DNA of 64,000 bases from Pyricularia pennisetigena (taxonomy: Eukaryota; Ascomycota; Sordariomycetes; Magnaporthales; Pyriculariaceae): the NCBI RefSeq assembly GCF_004337985.1, contig NC_043744.1:4112663-4176662 (forward strand), written 5' to 3'. Positions 46,438-58,733 of this stretch are shown one piece after another. A program made the position numbers and the translations under genes. The notes beneath the pieces were generated by a model. It made no database searches, was not told the DNA's origin, and saw only the letters and a list, made by a program, of their open reading frames with translations. Each line of letters opens with the position of its first letter. Position 1 is the stretch's first letter.

Positions 46438-48253
46438 ATGGCCGACGAGGCGCTGGCATCGGTGATGGCCTTCACGGGCGCGACCGAGCCAGTTGCCCGC
46501 CACCTTCTCCAGCTGAGCGACAACGACACGATGCAAGCCTGTCAGCTCTTTTTTGAGCAGCCCGACATTGTCAGTTCGCTTAACGCCGCGAGTAGCTCGA
46601 CGGGACCTTCCTCGACGGGACCTTCCTCGACCGCCGCACCCGCCCAGTCTTCACGCTCGAGATCTGCCGGAAGAGAAGATGCCCAGGGCGTCATTCACAT
46701 TGACGAAAGCGACGATGAAGGTGATGTGCAGATGGGCGGAACACCAGGGCCCCGGGCGGCTTTGGATGACGACTTTGAGGCGTCGGGGGCGGCCGCGGCC
46801 GCGAGGTCGGCGCAGGAAGATGAGGACGCGGCAATGGCGCGTCGTCTACAGGAAGAACTCTACGGCGCCGGCGGAGCTGGAGGCTCGGCTGGGCTTGGCG
46901 ATGACGAGGTGCGCGCCCCGATCGGGCGGACAACGGAGACGTTGGTCGCGCCGGAGTTTGGAGGCCTTTCTGGTGGCATGTACGCGGGAGGTGAAGAAGA
47001 CGAAGCCGACGCAGAAGCATTTCTTGAGGAGATGCGGCGGAGAAGGCGCGAGCAGCAGGGTAAGTTGCGGTCGATTTTACCGCTTCGCAAATCACACATA
47101 TTCCACTGATTTCACAGACTGATCTTCATTACCAAACAATGCAGCCTCAGGAGCCTATCGTGCTACTCGGTCAGAAAACCCCGCCAATCCTTTTTCGCAG
47201 TCTGTTTGGGATGAAGGTCCTCCGGGCAGGGCTGGCGGGTCAGCTGGGGCGCAGTCTGCAACTAGCAGAAGGCTGGCAGAATTGTACAGACCGCCGCGGG
47301 AGATCCTTACACACCTCGACTGGGACGACACAAGAGACGAGGGCAAGGATCAAAAGAAGTGGATCCTCGTCAACCTCCAAGACATGGCCGATTTCCGCTG
47401 CCAGATGCTGAACCGAGATGTGTGGAAAGACGAAGGTGTGCAGCAGATCATCCGGGAGAAGTTTTTATTTCTGCAATACGACAAGGATCTCGGTAATGCA
47501 CGGCAGTTCATTCAGCTTTACCTGCCTAACGAGCAACACCTCAACTCGGATATCTACCCGTACATTGCAGTTGTTGATCCTCGAACTGGCGAACAGATGA
47601 AAGTATGGTCCGGGCAAGATTGCCCGACGGCAGCTACCGATTTCAAGGAGAAACTTGAGGACTTCCTGGAAAGATATAGGTTCTCAGGCAAGAACCCCGT
47701 GGCGACCACGAAAGCACCCAAGCGCGTGGTCAAGGATGTCGACCGCATGACAGAGGACGAGATGCTCCAACTAGCGATGCAGAATAGTCTGGCGACGGCC
47801 AATAATGGGTCTGGGGAGTCTTCCTCGCGGCCAAGCATTCAAGACCCGGACGAGCTCACAAAGTCGACTGGTTCGTCCGACAAAGGGAAAAACAAGGCTG
47901 TCGAGGAACAGACACCGGCGGCCCCACCAGCAGACGAGCAGCAAGACTCGGCTTGGGCCAAGATAGCCTCGGATCGACCACATTCGGAGCCTGCAGCAGG
48001 CACTGCGGGAGTCACGCGTATCCAATTCATGAGCCCGAGCGGCAAGGTGGTACGACGATTTGCTGTCACGGATCCGGTGCGGCGGTTGTACGAGTGGTTA
48101 AAAGCGGAGCCGCTTGGCGGAGAAGATAAGGCTGGCGTCGAGTTTGAGATAAAGCGCGTCCCTCAAGGAACGGATCTCATTGTGGATCTGGACAAGACGA
48201 TAGAGGAGGCAGGTATCAAACAGTCGTCTCTCGCAGTGGAGTTTGTGGGGTGA
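46438..48253 (+). CDS. UBA-UAS-UIM-UBX domain protein (Ubx5/UBXN7 type)
   Basis: Two exons: 46438-47059 and 47145-48253, giving 576 aa. In order: a UBA-like domain (about 1-45, VARHLLQLSDNDTMQACQLF), an acidic and Ala/Gly-rich linker, a thioredoxin-like UAS domain (about 265-375; WILVNLQDMADFRCQ, FLQYDKDLGNARQF), a ubiquitin-interacting motif (about 411-425; EDEMLQLAMQNSLA), and a C-terminal UBX domain (about 496-575; TRIQFMSPSGKVVRRF). This order matches yeast Ubx5 and human UBXN7, adaptors linking Cdc48/p97 to ubiquitinated substrates and cullin ligases. A short TGPSS duplication lies near residue 55. The start ATG follows CACC. Confidence 0.9.
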
Positions 48254-49845
48254 GAATAGAGGGTGTTGCGCAGTAGGCATGGCGGGTTGAATGGCATTAT
48301 TCGATTTTTCGTGGAGATTCGGCTTGGGAATAGACTTGAATGGTGATGGGAAAGGTGTTTTGGTCTTATTTTTTTTTTTTTTTTTTTTTTTTCCCTTGGT
48401 CTTTTTTTTTCCTCGATTGGTATTTTCTTTCTTCTTCTTTCGCTCTTTCACTAGTTTCTTGGTGTCTGAAACATACGAGTTTGCTTGACGACCATATCAT
48501 TGCAAACATCTAGCCTCATCCAGACAATGTCTATTGCATTATTGCCCAACGCAGATGAATAAATGACGTCCCAACCACGTGGGCAGATGAGATTATAGTT
48601 TGATATCTGTTGACCACCTAGTGCGGCGGTGAAAGGTCGGGAAACAGTGCTCTACTGCTAGTTTATTTGGATGGTCGTATCGATGTCGCGTGATGCTAGG
48701 CCAGCTCCTTGCCCTTGCACGCCCTCGTGCTCCTGAGAGACACTAATTAGGTAAGTGGGTTTGTTGCAGAATTGGAATAGTTTGCTACTTCAGCCAATCT
48801 AGAATTGTTCCAATTGCCTCCATTCTACTCAATACTATTTTGTATAAACCTCCTCTTAAAAAGATGAAGAAAAAAACGTAACTCTTTTATTTCTCACGTA
48901 TGCACATGCAAAAGCAAGTTAGTTGGTATTGTTATCAGTCAGTCATCACCCTATCTGAAAGTACAGTAGGTTGGAATGCCCAAAGATTGTTTGTGGTTGC
49001 ATTCGCACCACAACAGGGCTGGCCGCCCGCCCACCGCCCACCACACTAGTACCACCCCACCTCTTTTGACAAGGCGCCCCGGTCTGGTCCTTGAACGCAA
49101 CGACGAATCACAGTAGGTGTATGATGGAGGGGCGGGGAAGGAAACGACCGATGAACGACATTGAAAATCGACGCAGAAGCCTGGTTGGTGCTTGCCCGTC
49201 CAATACCGTTGCGAAATAAACAAACAACGAAAGAGCCCTTTCTCGCTGTCGCCCTGACGCCCTAAGGCTGGCGCAACATTCTTGCTTCGATCTTTGAGTT
49301 GGATTCGTAAACCTTTCTTTTTCTTCTCCCATTTGTTCTTCTCTCAGTCCCAGCTCCGCGGTTCGCTTGCATTAGAGGCGTCACAGGCAGCTGCTCCCTA
49401 TCCAGGTACCTCAACCCACGCAGGGAATCGATAAACCCCTGGCTCCCTTTTCCCCCCTTGCAACCCACAGCGTCAGCTGTGAGGCGGACGGGCATCCTCG
49501 ACCTCTCGACAAAGCCCAACCAGGCGCCCATTCCCTTACTTGCCCGAAGCTCCGTGAATTTTTGCGACCTTTTCGATTTAGTGCCTGTACCCGACAGCAT
49601 AATATCCAGGCATAGTGAACAACTCCTACCGGGTGGTCAAGGTCCGAACGCATTCTAGATTACGATAAGGCGCTCCGCCCCGCGAAGCTGATAGCTGCCC
49701 CCCGACATCCACGATTGATCGCACAAAACTTCGCAACAGACGACCAAGCCACTCAAAGTGGCTTGAAGTGGGTTCGTGGCAGCTTCGACGCCGGCCAACA
49801 TAATTTCAATCCGCCGCGCCCTCGCCCATTTTCTGGTTGGACGAC
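48254..49845. other. intergenic upstream of the kinase gene
   Basis: T-runs at 48,368-48,392 and nearby follow the UBX stop. The rest holds only short overlapping frames without domains. The last ~550 bp (49,300-49,845) is pyrimidine-rich on the + strand in places, fitting a promoter/leader. Confidence 0.45.
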
Positions 49846-51833
49846 ATGGGGGATCGGGACCGGGATTACGAGGAGGGATCTCCCGACCCGGAGTCACTCT
49901 ACACCAAGGAATACTGCATCGGTACGACACCATTTGTGGGAGGTCTGCCTATGGCGGTGGATTGAACAGTTAGCTGACCCAACCGTTGTGCTTGACAGGT
50001 GGAGGAAGCTTCGGAAAGGTCTACAAAGGGTACATATAGCCTGTACTGCTCCTCTGCTGCCGTGGCTCACTCGCGCGCGCGAAGAGTCCATGCTGCAGCT
50101 CAGAATACCAATATAGTAGCAAAAGCTAACGGTTCCCTCTCAATGTCCCAGAGTGGACAAGCGAACAGGCCATGCAGTTGCCATCAAGATCATTGATATC
50201 GAGAGTGCCGAAGACGAGGTCGAGGATATCATACAAGAGATTGCGATTCTGTCAGAGCTTCAGTCACCATATGTCACCAAGTATTATGGGTCATACGCAA
50301 AGGGGGCCGAGCTATGGATTGTCATGGAGTTCTGCTCCGGTGGAAGCTGCGCCGACCTCATGAAGCCCGGTTTGATCGGCGAGGAGTACATTGCTATCGT
50401 TGTACGAGAGCTGTTGCTCGGACTAGACTACCTCCATGCGGACAAAAAGCTTCATCGGGACGTCAAAGGTGAGATTTGGGCTCAACCCGAACGGCGCCAG
50501 ATGCAACTGGTGGGGGCCATATGAAACTCCGCTAACGCCAACGGGTCTATATAAACTAGCTGCAAATGTGTTACTTGCAGCCAATGGACAAGTCAAGTTA
50601 GCAGATTTCGGCGTCTCGGGCCAGCTGAGCGCCACCATGACCAAGAAGAACACATTCGTAGGCACACCCTTCTGGATGGCGCCCGAAGTGATAAAACAAA
50701 GCGGCTACGATCACAAGGCAGATATCTGGTCACTGGGTATTACAGCTCTCGAACTAGCCAACGGCGAGCCGCCGTATGCCGACATTCATCCGATGAAGGT
50801 TCTGTTCTTGATCCCCAAGAATCCACCCCCGCGCCTTGAAGGAAACTTCACCAAGGCCTTCAAGGACTTTATCGAGCTATGTCTGCAGCGCGACCCAAAG
50901 GACAGGCCCTCCGCCAGGGAGCTGCTGCGGCACCCGTTCGTCCGTCACGCCAAAAAGACGAGCTATCTGACAGAGTTGATCGAGCGCCACAGCCGCTGGA
51001 GCTCGACGCACAAGAGCGAGAACGATGAGGAATTAGACAGTCAGTCAGACGATGAGCAACAGCGTCAACAGCAGGCTGCTGACCGGGCGGCGGTCAATGA
51101 GGACATGTGGGACTTTGGTACCGTCAGGCTTGTTGGCGAGCGTGGCCACATCATTCACCGCCCGGGACTGCTCAATCCCCTGGACGAGTCTGCCACCAAT
51201 GCGCGGGCAACGAGAGCCCACGAGACAGAATTCGAGCAAAGTCGCCAACGGCATCGTAGCGAGAGCCCAACCAAGAGGCTGTCGCAACAGCAGTTGGACA
51301 ATGACACGGTCAAGTCAAGACAGGTCAGCCCCCAAAGGAGACCAGTCCCGAGTTCGCCAGGGAAAACAACAGTACAGAAAATAGAAAGAGAGCCAGAGAC
51401 ACCGAGGGCAGTCTTAAAGCCAGCCCCTGTCAGCTTCGACAGTGCGCCCTCGCCAGATTACGATAGAGAGCTACAACAGCAGTTACAGCGCGAGATGAAT
51501 GGGATGAACATCGGTGATATGATAGAGCCCGGTCACAAAGAGAGGACGGGATTGATACCAAAGACAGGACCGGCTGCTTCTCAAGCTCAGAAGCCACTGG
51601 CCCATATAGGCCCAATTAAGCTGCCAGAAATACCACCATTTCGTGGTAAACACGCGGGATCCAGTCAACCTGCAGCACAGCCACAAACGCGCCAATACCA
51701 ACCACCACAGCCAAGGCAAATGCAACAGCACGAACTTCCTCCTCAGCCACCATACCGAGCACGAGATGACACCCCCGAGCCACCGCAGCACCAACAGTTA
51801 CCCACGCCACGGCCCTTGCAAACACAAGCACTA

Positions 51834-51870
<37 letters not shown>

Positions 51871-52274
51871 CAGGCACACCACAGCACCAGGACTTCCCCT
51901 CGCCGGCGCCGGCGCCGCCCAACGGGGAGATGGACGCCCTCAACGATGTCATCTTCCCCGCGCTTGAGGAGGCGCTCAAAAGGCGGCAGATTCGACTTCA
52001 GCAACAAATTCAAGCGATGCCACCCGGTGCGCCGTCACAGTTCGCCGGCGGTGCCCCCGCCCCCACCCCACGGCAGCAGCGGGCAGAGGCGGCGCACGAA
52101 AAGATACGGAAGCTCGTATACCGGCTCGCGCACATGTGCAAGGAGATCGACCACTATGACAAGTCTGAGCCGGTCCATATGGACACGGGCAAGGACGCAG
52201 GAGGTACATTCCTTGAGGGGTTTTTGGAGGAGATCATGTTGAGGGTCGAACCGTTTGATGAAGGCGAGGGTTAA
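49846..52274 (+). CDS. Ste20-family GCK-type serine/threonine kinase (Sid1/Nak1/MST3 class)
   Basis: Four exons: 49846-49921, 49999-50029, 50152-50468, 50560-52274, giving 712 aa. The kinase domain is N-terminal: P-loop GGGSFGKV (26-33), VAIK Lys48, HRDVKAANVLL with Asp139, DFG at 157-159, and activation loop [13 protein letters not shown], the GCK hallmark. The C-terminal half is disordered and Gln/Pro-rich with a run of ten Gln (about 51,840-51,869). A conserved-looking tail follows ([38 protein letters not shown]). Fungal relatives act in septation and polarity networks upstream of NDR kinases; which branch cannot be settled here. Exon 2 is only 31 bp. Confidence 0.9.
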
Positions 52275-52734
52275 ACAAATATGCATTATCCACTTGTATT
52301 TGCTTTTTTCGGGTTTCCTTAGGCGTCTCTTAGATCAACTTTGGTCTGTGTTTGTGTTCCCTAACCGGACATGCATGGCCTCTGTGGAGTTTTGTGAGGA
52401 GCCCGTGGGGATTTTATCTTTGGCGGATGGCAGACCCTGCCTGGTTTCTTTCCATTCTTGATTTTAGACACTGAGCATCTACACATTTATTCGTTGTCTG
52501 GCCCACTTCGAGCGTCCATGATGAAACCTGTGCTTGCTAAATTCTAAATGTTACAAAAGACTCTGCGTTGGCTGGTACTATACCTGTTCCCAGGCAACAC
52601 CACGAGGAGGTCCAGAGTCATTGGTCGCCCAATAAAAATGCCTGCGAGAAAAGAAACATGATGGAATTGGTAGCGAGACATGAAAAACTAAAGAAAAAAA
52701 GAAAAAAAAAAAAAAACTTTGCACAGAGCAATTA
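52275..52734. other. intergenic, 3' of kinase gene
   Basis: Kinase 3' UTR and the convergent end of the minus-strand hypothetical gene. An A-rich tract lies at 52,690-52,716. Nothing else seen. Confidence 0.45.
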
Positions 52735-53226
52735 TTACTCCCTAGAATAAATTTGGCGGCGGCGGCTGGCTTGGTTCGAGCCATTCCTCTCGCAGACCAC
52801 CAGCTCGGTTCCCGAACCCGTGCCGCCCGAACCACACTGCTCGGGCTCTGTCGGCCCACGGCTCGTCTTGACCTTTGCCACAAGGCGGCCCAAGGCCAGG
52901 CAGTCCCAGAACAGCCCGCACGCTCCCAAAACAAACGCACCGAATTCCCAAAGGCCGGCGAAAGCCGCCTTCATCTCCCTCCCCAGGCATCTCCACCCCT
53001 CCACCCAAAGCTTGGTGACGACGTAGGTCGTCACCTTCACCAGCAGAGCTGAGATGGCCATCCCCAGGACCGTGAGGAGCCAAAGCTCCCCACTGGGCAC
53101 TGCGGCGGCCAAGACGGCAGCTGCCAGGTGCTTTGCGGCGCCAGTGATGGCGTCCGCAAGGACTTCCGTCGCCTCCCGGAGGATCTCCGTGGCCTCCGCA
53201 TCAATATTCACCTCGATAGTCACCAT
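52735..53226 (-). CDS. hypothetical 163-aa membrane-like protein
   Basis: A single uninterrupted minus-strand frame. The acidic N-terminus (EVNIDAEATEILREATEVL) is followed by an Ala-rich helix, then two probable membrane segments (ELWLLTVLGMAISALLV and AGLWEFGAFVLGACGLFW). The C-terminus is polar with Gly/Ser. Competing frames exist on both strands because the region is GC-rich, but this one has the most protein-like composition. No family is recognised and expression is not shown. Confidence 0.45.
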   Translation of the reverse strand: MVTIEVNIDAEATEILREATEVLADAITGAAKHLAAAVLAAAVPSGELWLLTVLGMAISALLVKVTTYVVTKLWVEGWRCLGREMKAAFAGLWEFGAFVLGACGLFWDCLALGRLVAKVKTSRGPTEPEQCGSGGTGSGTELVVCERNGSNQASRRRQIYSRE

Positions 53227-54501
53227 ATTGTGGTGACTTCGGGTGGTATCTCTGGTTTCTATCTGTGTCTTCTTTTGTCAGTGATTGTTAGCTCTCTTGT
53301 TGCATGCCAGAAAAGAAATCATGTCTGGCCAGGAAATTGCAGCCAGCGGCCCAGAATATATAGGCCGATTTCTCCCTTGGAAAGCTGGATTATTCCTGCA
53401 AATTTACATGGCCAAGTCCTTCCTTGGTAGTGGACATATGACCAGTTGAACGTCTTTGAAAAAAGTCAGTTGCAATACGAGTGAGGCAGAGAACGTTTCA
53501 CGCCTGCCTTTTTGTCATTTGGATGCTTCTTGCCCAGCTCTCAGGCCAAATTTTGATGTTGAAATCTAAGCCAAGAGGTATCTTGGACGTGCTACCTATC
53601 CCATCATCGACCATGTGGACTTCTGAAATTCAATTCTTGTCCGAAACATTGATGTTTGAAATCTATAAGCAGCCATCCTTTCCCAGTCAACATACAAGAA
53701 AGGACTCAGCACGTGCTACATTGTTCTCTACTATTACAGTTTTGTCGACTCAACAACTGCTACTCGGGTTTTTCGGCTGCCTCTCGATCCGTATCTTGCT
53801 GTCTCGCTCTCTGGTTCTCTTGCTCTCTCGCTCTACAGCTCAGCCACCGTCAGGCAAACAAAAAAACTCTTGGTGTCATCCTGAAACAATTGGCATGTCA
53901 AAAAGCCACCTCGGTGCGTTCTATCAAGTCTCTCTACCTGTCTTAGTGGTTGTTAGCTCTCTGTTGCCGTTGTCGACATACAACATGTGGTTGCTCAGCC
54001 ACAAATTTGGCATATCGTCTCCTTATTTTCATCTTTTGAATTTTTTTCAGCCACTTCTTTTGCATTGGCGACCAAGTTCTACTTTCAGCACTGAAGTGCA
54101 TGTGTTCAGCAAAATAGGTTCGCCAGAAAGGTTTATCTGAGGTAAGTTGCGGCAACGCAGCATTCAAAGACATGTCAATGTTTAATTTCTTGGACTTATT
54201 TTTTCGCTTTCATGTGCTGACCTATCATCTTTTACAGTTCACACCAACAATAGCGATTCCTTCCACAGGCTTGACGCCATGGGGACCTCTCTGTGTCATG
54301 CAGGAGACTTGCATCACAAAACCCTACTTGAATGCACGCCTAGCCGCCCACATACCTACCGATTTCTCTGTCCAAGCTTTGATATACATCTTGGCATCTT
54401 GTCGTCAGACAATTGTAGCTTTCGTGTTTACTAAACCCCATCAAACATCATTTTCGCAACGTACACAGAGGGTGAAAGCCGAGGAAAAGTCTATCATCAA
54501 G
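53227..54501. other. intergenic upstream of F-box pseudogene
   Basis: A 219-codon + strand frame (53,481-54,140) is present, but it is a low-complexity Ser/Leu-rich reading of T-rich sequence and no domain is seen. Confidence 0.4.
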
Positions 54502-56051
54502 ATGGGCCACACACTGAGCTCACAAAGACAAGGATATGAGAGGATCCCCGAGGATCACAGACATGCTTTCAAGGGCTCAGAAGCCAAAGATGGCAAGACG
54601 GAAAATATGGCCACAAACCCCGACCCGCTCATTCGGCCGATCCTCCGCAATCTGGCAGAATGCCCAGTCTACCGTCTCCCAGAGGAAGTGCTGTTGAATA
54701 TAATTCAACACCTGCCCAGCTTAGAAGATGAAGAGTCTCTCAGGATCTCTTGCCGGCTGTTTCTACGGCTCTACAAGACATCTGTGGCCCTCCCGATACA
54801 CGAAGCTCGGATGACTGCCTCGCCCGATCCAGGCATTGAAGAATTTCTCAAGAGGCGTCTGGCGTGGAAGTATCATGATCTGACTACATCTTGTCGCTTT
54901 CAGCAGGACAAAATTGCTGAACGTTTCTGAGAGGGATGCGATGCTGCCCGGCTTGCAAAAGACTGGAATCAAAGAATGGATCAAGCGCTGATGTACTATC
55001 ATTGCTCAGGTTGCGGCGTCGACCACCGCTCATGGCTTTTTTCGGCTGCTCAGCGACGCATGTCGAGCGAGCTGCGCGTCTGTATTGGACACCAGGGATA
55101 CATGCGTCTATGTGACCATAAGACAGCAGCATGGGCCGAGATTATGGCTAAGACTGGTCTGCTCGATTCGGCTACTCATGATCGAGTGCATATCGTAGAG
55201 ACGATGCTCGCGTGTAAGCACTGGAGCCACGATACTGGAGGTCGCCTCCTTTCCGAGATAAGGCACAAGACTCGAGGATGTTCTGACAGGCTAGCTCTTA
55301 CAGCAAGAGCAGGCGGCCAGAACAGCAGAGGAGGCGGTGGGCGCATATCACTGACAGTAACGTGGGACGCATACATTCCAGACGTCATCCCACCAAAAGT
55401 GCCTGACGATGATGGTTCTCAACCCAAGCCACGAGTAGATGGCGCGATTCTGCGTCGTCAGCTCGCGAGCCTACGTGAGAACACAGGCAAGTACATATTC
55501 TCGGATCCACTCTACCAGCGAAACGGTAGCAACACCCTCCTGGAGCCTTTCTCGTTTGACTTGGGGCTACTGCGACTGCATCCACATCGCTGGCTCGGAG
55601 GCCCTGCCTCAGCATCTGAAACTGGCAGAGCCCGAGCGCAAGACTTCCTGGAAAGAGTGTGAGGGCGGCCGAAATAGCGCTTCAACCTCAGCTTTGTCGG
55701 AAAAATTTCCTCTGCACTCTCAATCCAACCCAAATGTTCCCGGCCGCTTTCTTGGGCAGCGAGTCAAGATATACAACAATCCGGTCATGTCTCTCCATCT
55801 AAGGCGATCAGGACCCCTAGGACGTTGCCCATCATCATGGATGATGTCACTAGATCCAGAGTCTTATGATATCGAATCGGATCACGAAGGCCTGAATGTT
55901 TATTGGTGCAGACAGCCTGGATGCGTCAACTACTTGCGATTGCCTAAGAGACTCTGGATGGATGACGACACCAAGTCTTGCCCCCGACTTTGCCAGTAGG
56001 CAAGGTTCCTAAAGTGATGGACATGTCGCTCTGGTTTGATAGCTTCAAGTA
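54502..56051 (+). pseudogene. F-box protein gene, broken by an in-frame TGA and frameshifts
   Basis: From ATG 54,502 the frame encodes an N-terminal F-box (about residues 55-95; YRLPEEVLLNIIQHLPSLED). It meets TGA at 54,928-54,930 between KIAERF and EGCDAARLAKDW, then stays open in the same frame to 55,662. A CGA Arg codon mutated to TGA (C-to-T) explains this. Homologous-looking sequence then continues in a second frame (DIESDHEGLNVYWCRQPGC, near 55,870-55,940) and ends in a third (KVPKVMDMSLWFDSFK, TAG at 56,051). F-box proteins are SCF ligase substrate receptors. The opening segment could still yield a 142-aa truncated protein. Confidence 0.65.
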
Positions 56052-57929
56052 GTCAAACGTAGCTCCTTTGTTAACAGTTGTCCCTGATGCAGCATGCACA
56101 TCAGGGTCGATGAAGAAGGCGGACGAAGGAGTCAAATGGCGAATCTGCGAGCAATCTTCCCTACTCCCAGTGTGAACTGTCTTCTCGGGTGACCCTTACA
56201 GGGAGGCAATACTCTACTGATGCTGGAAATATTAGAGAGTAAGTGACTATGATGCTCAGGAAAATTGGTGGCAGAAGCATGCAGGGATTCATCCTGCTAT
56301 CTGCAATTAAATGTCTGGCTCCAATACGTCCAGGACACATTGTCGGTCCCATGCAGAGATGATGTCGTACAGCAGGCTTATGGGGGTGGGAGAAACAAAC
56401 ATGTCAGTATCTTCTATTCTGTTGCTTCCAGCCACATCTCCCTGGCCTTCTCTTGTTTTGCACAACTTGGCATTTTAGTGCTTTGAAATTCCCTAATACG
56501 ACTGATTGCCCGGGCAGCGTCATCCTGGATCTGCTTCAAGCGACGCGTTTGATTTTCACAAAGATCCCCGCCCCGATTGGCCTCTGCACAGGTCACGGTG
56601 CGACTTGATAGATTTGCCGAGAAGCAACGCCATCCAAGACACTGTCTAGTTCACATTTGGTATCGGGACATGAGTGCGTTTGCGTCAGCAATGTCGTCAG
56701 GGAACCGGCAATCGGGCCCTTTTTTTTTTTTTTTTTTTTTTCTTGTCTGGCAGGATTCCGAGACTGTCTTCGTGTGAAAGAACAGATTTGCTGGCGAGAT
56801 CGTATCGAGGATCATTCTGATCGTGTTCGGGGGGGAAGCTCGTTACGACCTTGCCATTCTGGTCGGCTGCTACCAGAGGGCGATCTACTTTTTTTTTCCC
56901 AGGGTTGTATGACGACACGGTTTGGTGGCACTTGTACGCATGTACCGCGGCCGCGTCCTCCACCGTGTGATCGTGGCTTTTCTGTACTCTATTTCCACAG
57001 GCGAACCATGCTGAGAAAGCATGGATTTTGAACGTCTTGGACAAGTGTTGCGACGTTATGTGGATGCGGATGAATGTCGAGAATTGCGTTGGATGTTGGG
57101 TCAAAGAAGAGTTAAGAAAAAAAGAAAGTTACAGTCTTTGAGTACTCTTTTATTGATTGCTGCTGCTTCTGTCGCCATCCGTACATGACGCCAGGTTGCG
57201 GCCAAACAAGGTAGCACCCGCGCCTATTCCGGAGTATGACTACGCCTCTCTGTAAAAGATATCGGGCCGGGCTTGACGGCGGTGAGGGTCAGCTTTGCGA
57301 GTAGGCTGGCAGGGAATGTCGAAATCAAACAAAGTTAATTGGATGATGGCTGGGTCGGCTATGATTCCATGACCTTTTTTTTTACTTGCCTAACTCGCAC
57401 GGACTCTTGTGATACCGGAAAATCGTATAGGGGGCTGGGGAAGGCAGCCAGGATCTGTGATAGGATCATTCAGCAGAAGAACCAACTGGAGAACATAGTC
57501 CAGGCCTTGCTGCAGACACCGTAGAGGATGTCTCTCGGAAGAGGATGTCCAAGCTGTACTCACATCAAATCCTTTGATTTTTTTTTCTCTTCACTCTGCG
57601 TCACTCTGGTGGGCGTCTATAAAGAGGATCGGCCTAGCCGAACTTTTCCATAGTTGCCTATCTGCCTCCTTTGCTCAAACTGCTTGCAAACTTTGGACTC
57701 ACACCCTACCACAAGATAGGGCATACATACATTATAGATACATCCAGTCATCTCAAACCTTGCTGAGCAACTCTATCACATTTTGCTGCAGCTCATTTTC
57801 AATATTTGTACTACCAATCTCTCTAAGCCGGCCAACCCCCCCATAGCACACCTAATTTCCCCTACGTTTGACCAAGGAAACCCCAACACCACCCCTAACC
57901 TACCAAAACAACCAAAACACCGTTCGACA
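56052..57929. other. intergenic, nothing recognised
   Basis: Contains a T-run (56,720-56,741) and short frames without domains. A TATAAAG-like sequence near 57,617 is about 310 bp upstream of the secreted-protein gene and may belong to its promoter. Confidence 0.4.
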
Positions 57930-58733
57930 ATGGCTCGTTCGGTCACACAACTCTTGCCAAAACTCTTCCTCCTGATCACCTTCCTGAGCATAGCCAGCTC
58001 CTACCCCACCGCCACCAACCGCCTCCTCCTCCTACCCCGCGATCCCAAAGACTGCACCGCCCCGGACGCCAACTGCACGTGCCAGGAGTGGACCTTTGCG
58101 TCCAAGGACTGGACGGTGGCCAACTTTGCCTACCGCATCTCGGTCCCCGTCTTCACCCCGCAAGACGAACAAGAAGAAGAAGAAGAAGAAGCCTCGCGGC
58201 TGGAGCCGGTCCCGTTCGCCAGCCTCGTCACCTTTGTCGTTCAGAACAAGGCGCTCGACTACAACGCCGTCTGCAACGCCACCAGCACCGGACAGGACCA
58301 ACAGGACGCCGACGCCTCGTTCGACGGCGAGGAGTGGTACGACTGCGTCCAGGACAAGGCCGGCGAGGAAGGCGTGACGAGCTTCAGCTACGACAGGGCC
58401 AGAGACAGGCTCGAGGTCAAGCAGACCTGGGAGTGCCTCCACGAGGGATAGTGAGTAGCGGAAACCNNNNNNNNNNNNTTTTTTTTTTTTTTTTTTTTTT
58501 TTTGCTATTACACCTCGTATATGGGCAGTTAGCTGACTCGCACCTTGTTGCGGTTCGAAAGCTTCTACAGATACAAGGCCACCGGCGGTGCCGAGGCCAA
58601 GGTCGTGTGTGCCGAGGCCGAGTGGGAGAACCCGGACTGGAAGGAAGGGCAGACCTACCAGCTGAACATTACAGAGTGCCAGGCCAAGCACCGCCCTATG
58701 CAGGTGCCATGGACAGAGATAACAGGGAGCTGA
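57930..58733 (+). CDS. putative secreted protein, 230 aa, unknown function
   Basis: Two exons: 57930-58450 and 58562-58733. The N-terminus MARSVTQLLPKLFLLITFL followed by SIASSYP is a good signal peptide. The mature part has Cys residues spaced through it (KDCTAPDANCTCQEW, VCNATS, YDCVQDK, WECLHEGY, VVCAEAEW, ITECQAK), suggesting disulfides, and an acidic E-run encoded by GAAGAA repeats. The intron carries 12 N (58,467-58,478) and a T-run, so its length is unreliable. The phase-2 donor GTGAGT and the acceptor after CGAAAG keep the frame (GYFYRYKATGG). No family is recognised; an apoplastic or effector-like role is only a possibility. Confidence 0.7.
58467..58478. other. assembly gap, 12 N
   Basis: Twelve ambiguous bases directly before a T-run, in the intron of the 57,930 gene. 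The true length of this tract is unknown. Confidence 0.98.

Noticed and set aside
51643..52242. 199-codon frame overlapping the kinase C-terminus
   Set aside because: Alternate-frame shadow of the Gln/Pro-rich kinase tail.
53481..54140. 219-codon + strand frame with a hydrophobic start
   Set aside because: Low-complexity reading of T-rich DNA, no domain, no good coding composition.
57783..57929. N-terminal extension of the secreted protein from the upstream in-frame ATG
   Set aside because: The upstream codons are leader-like and Pro/Asn-rich; a clear signal peptide starts at 57,930.
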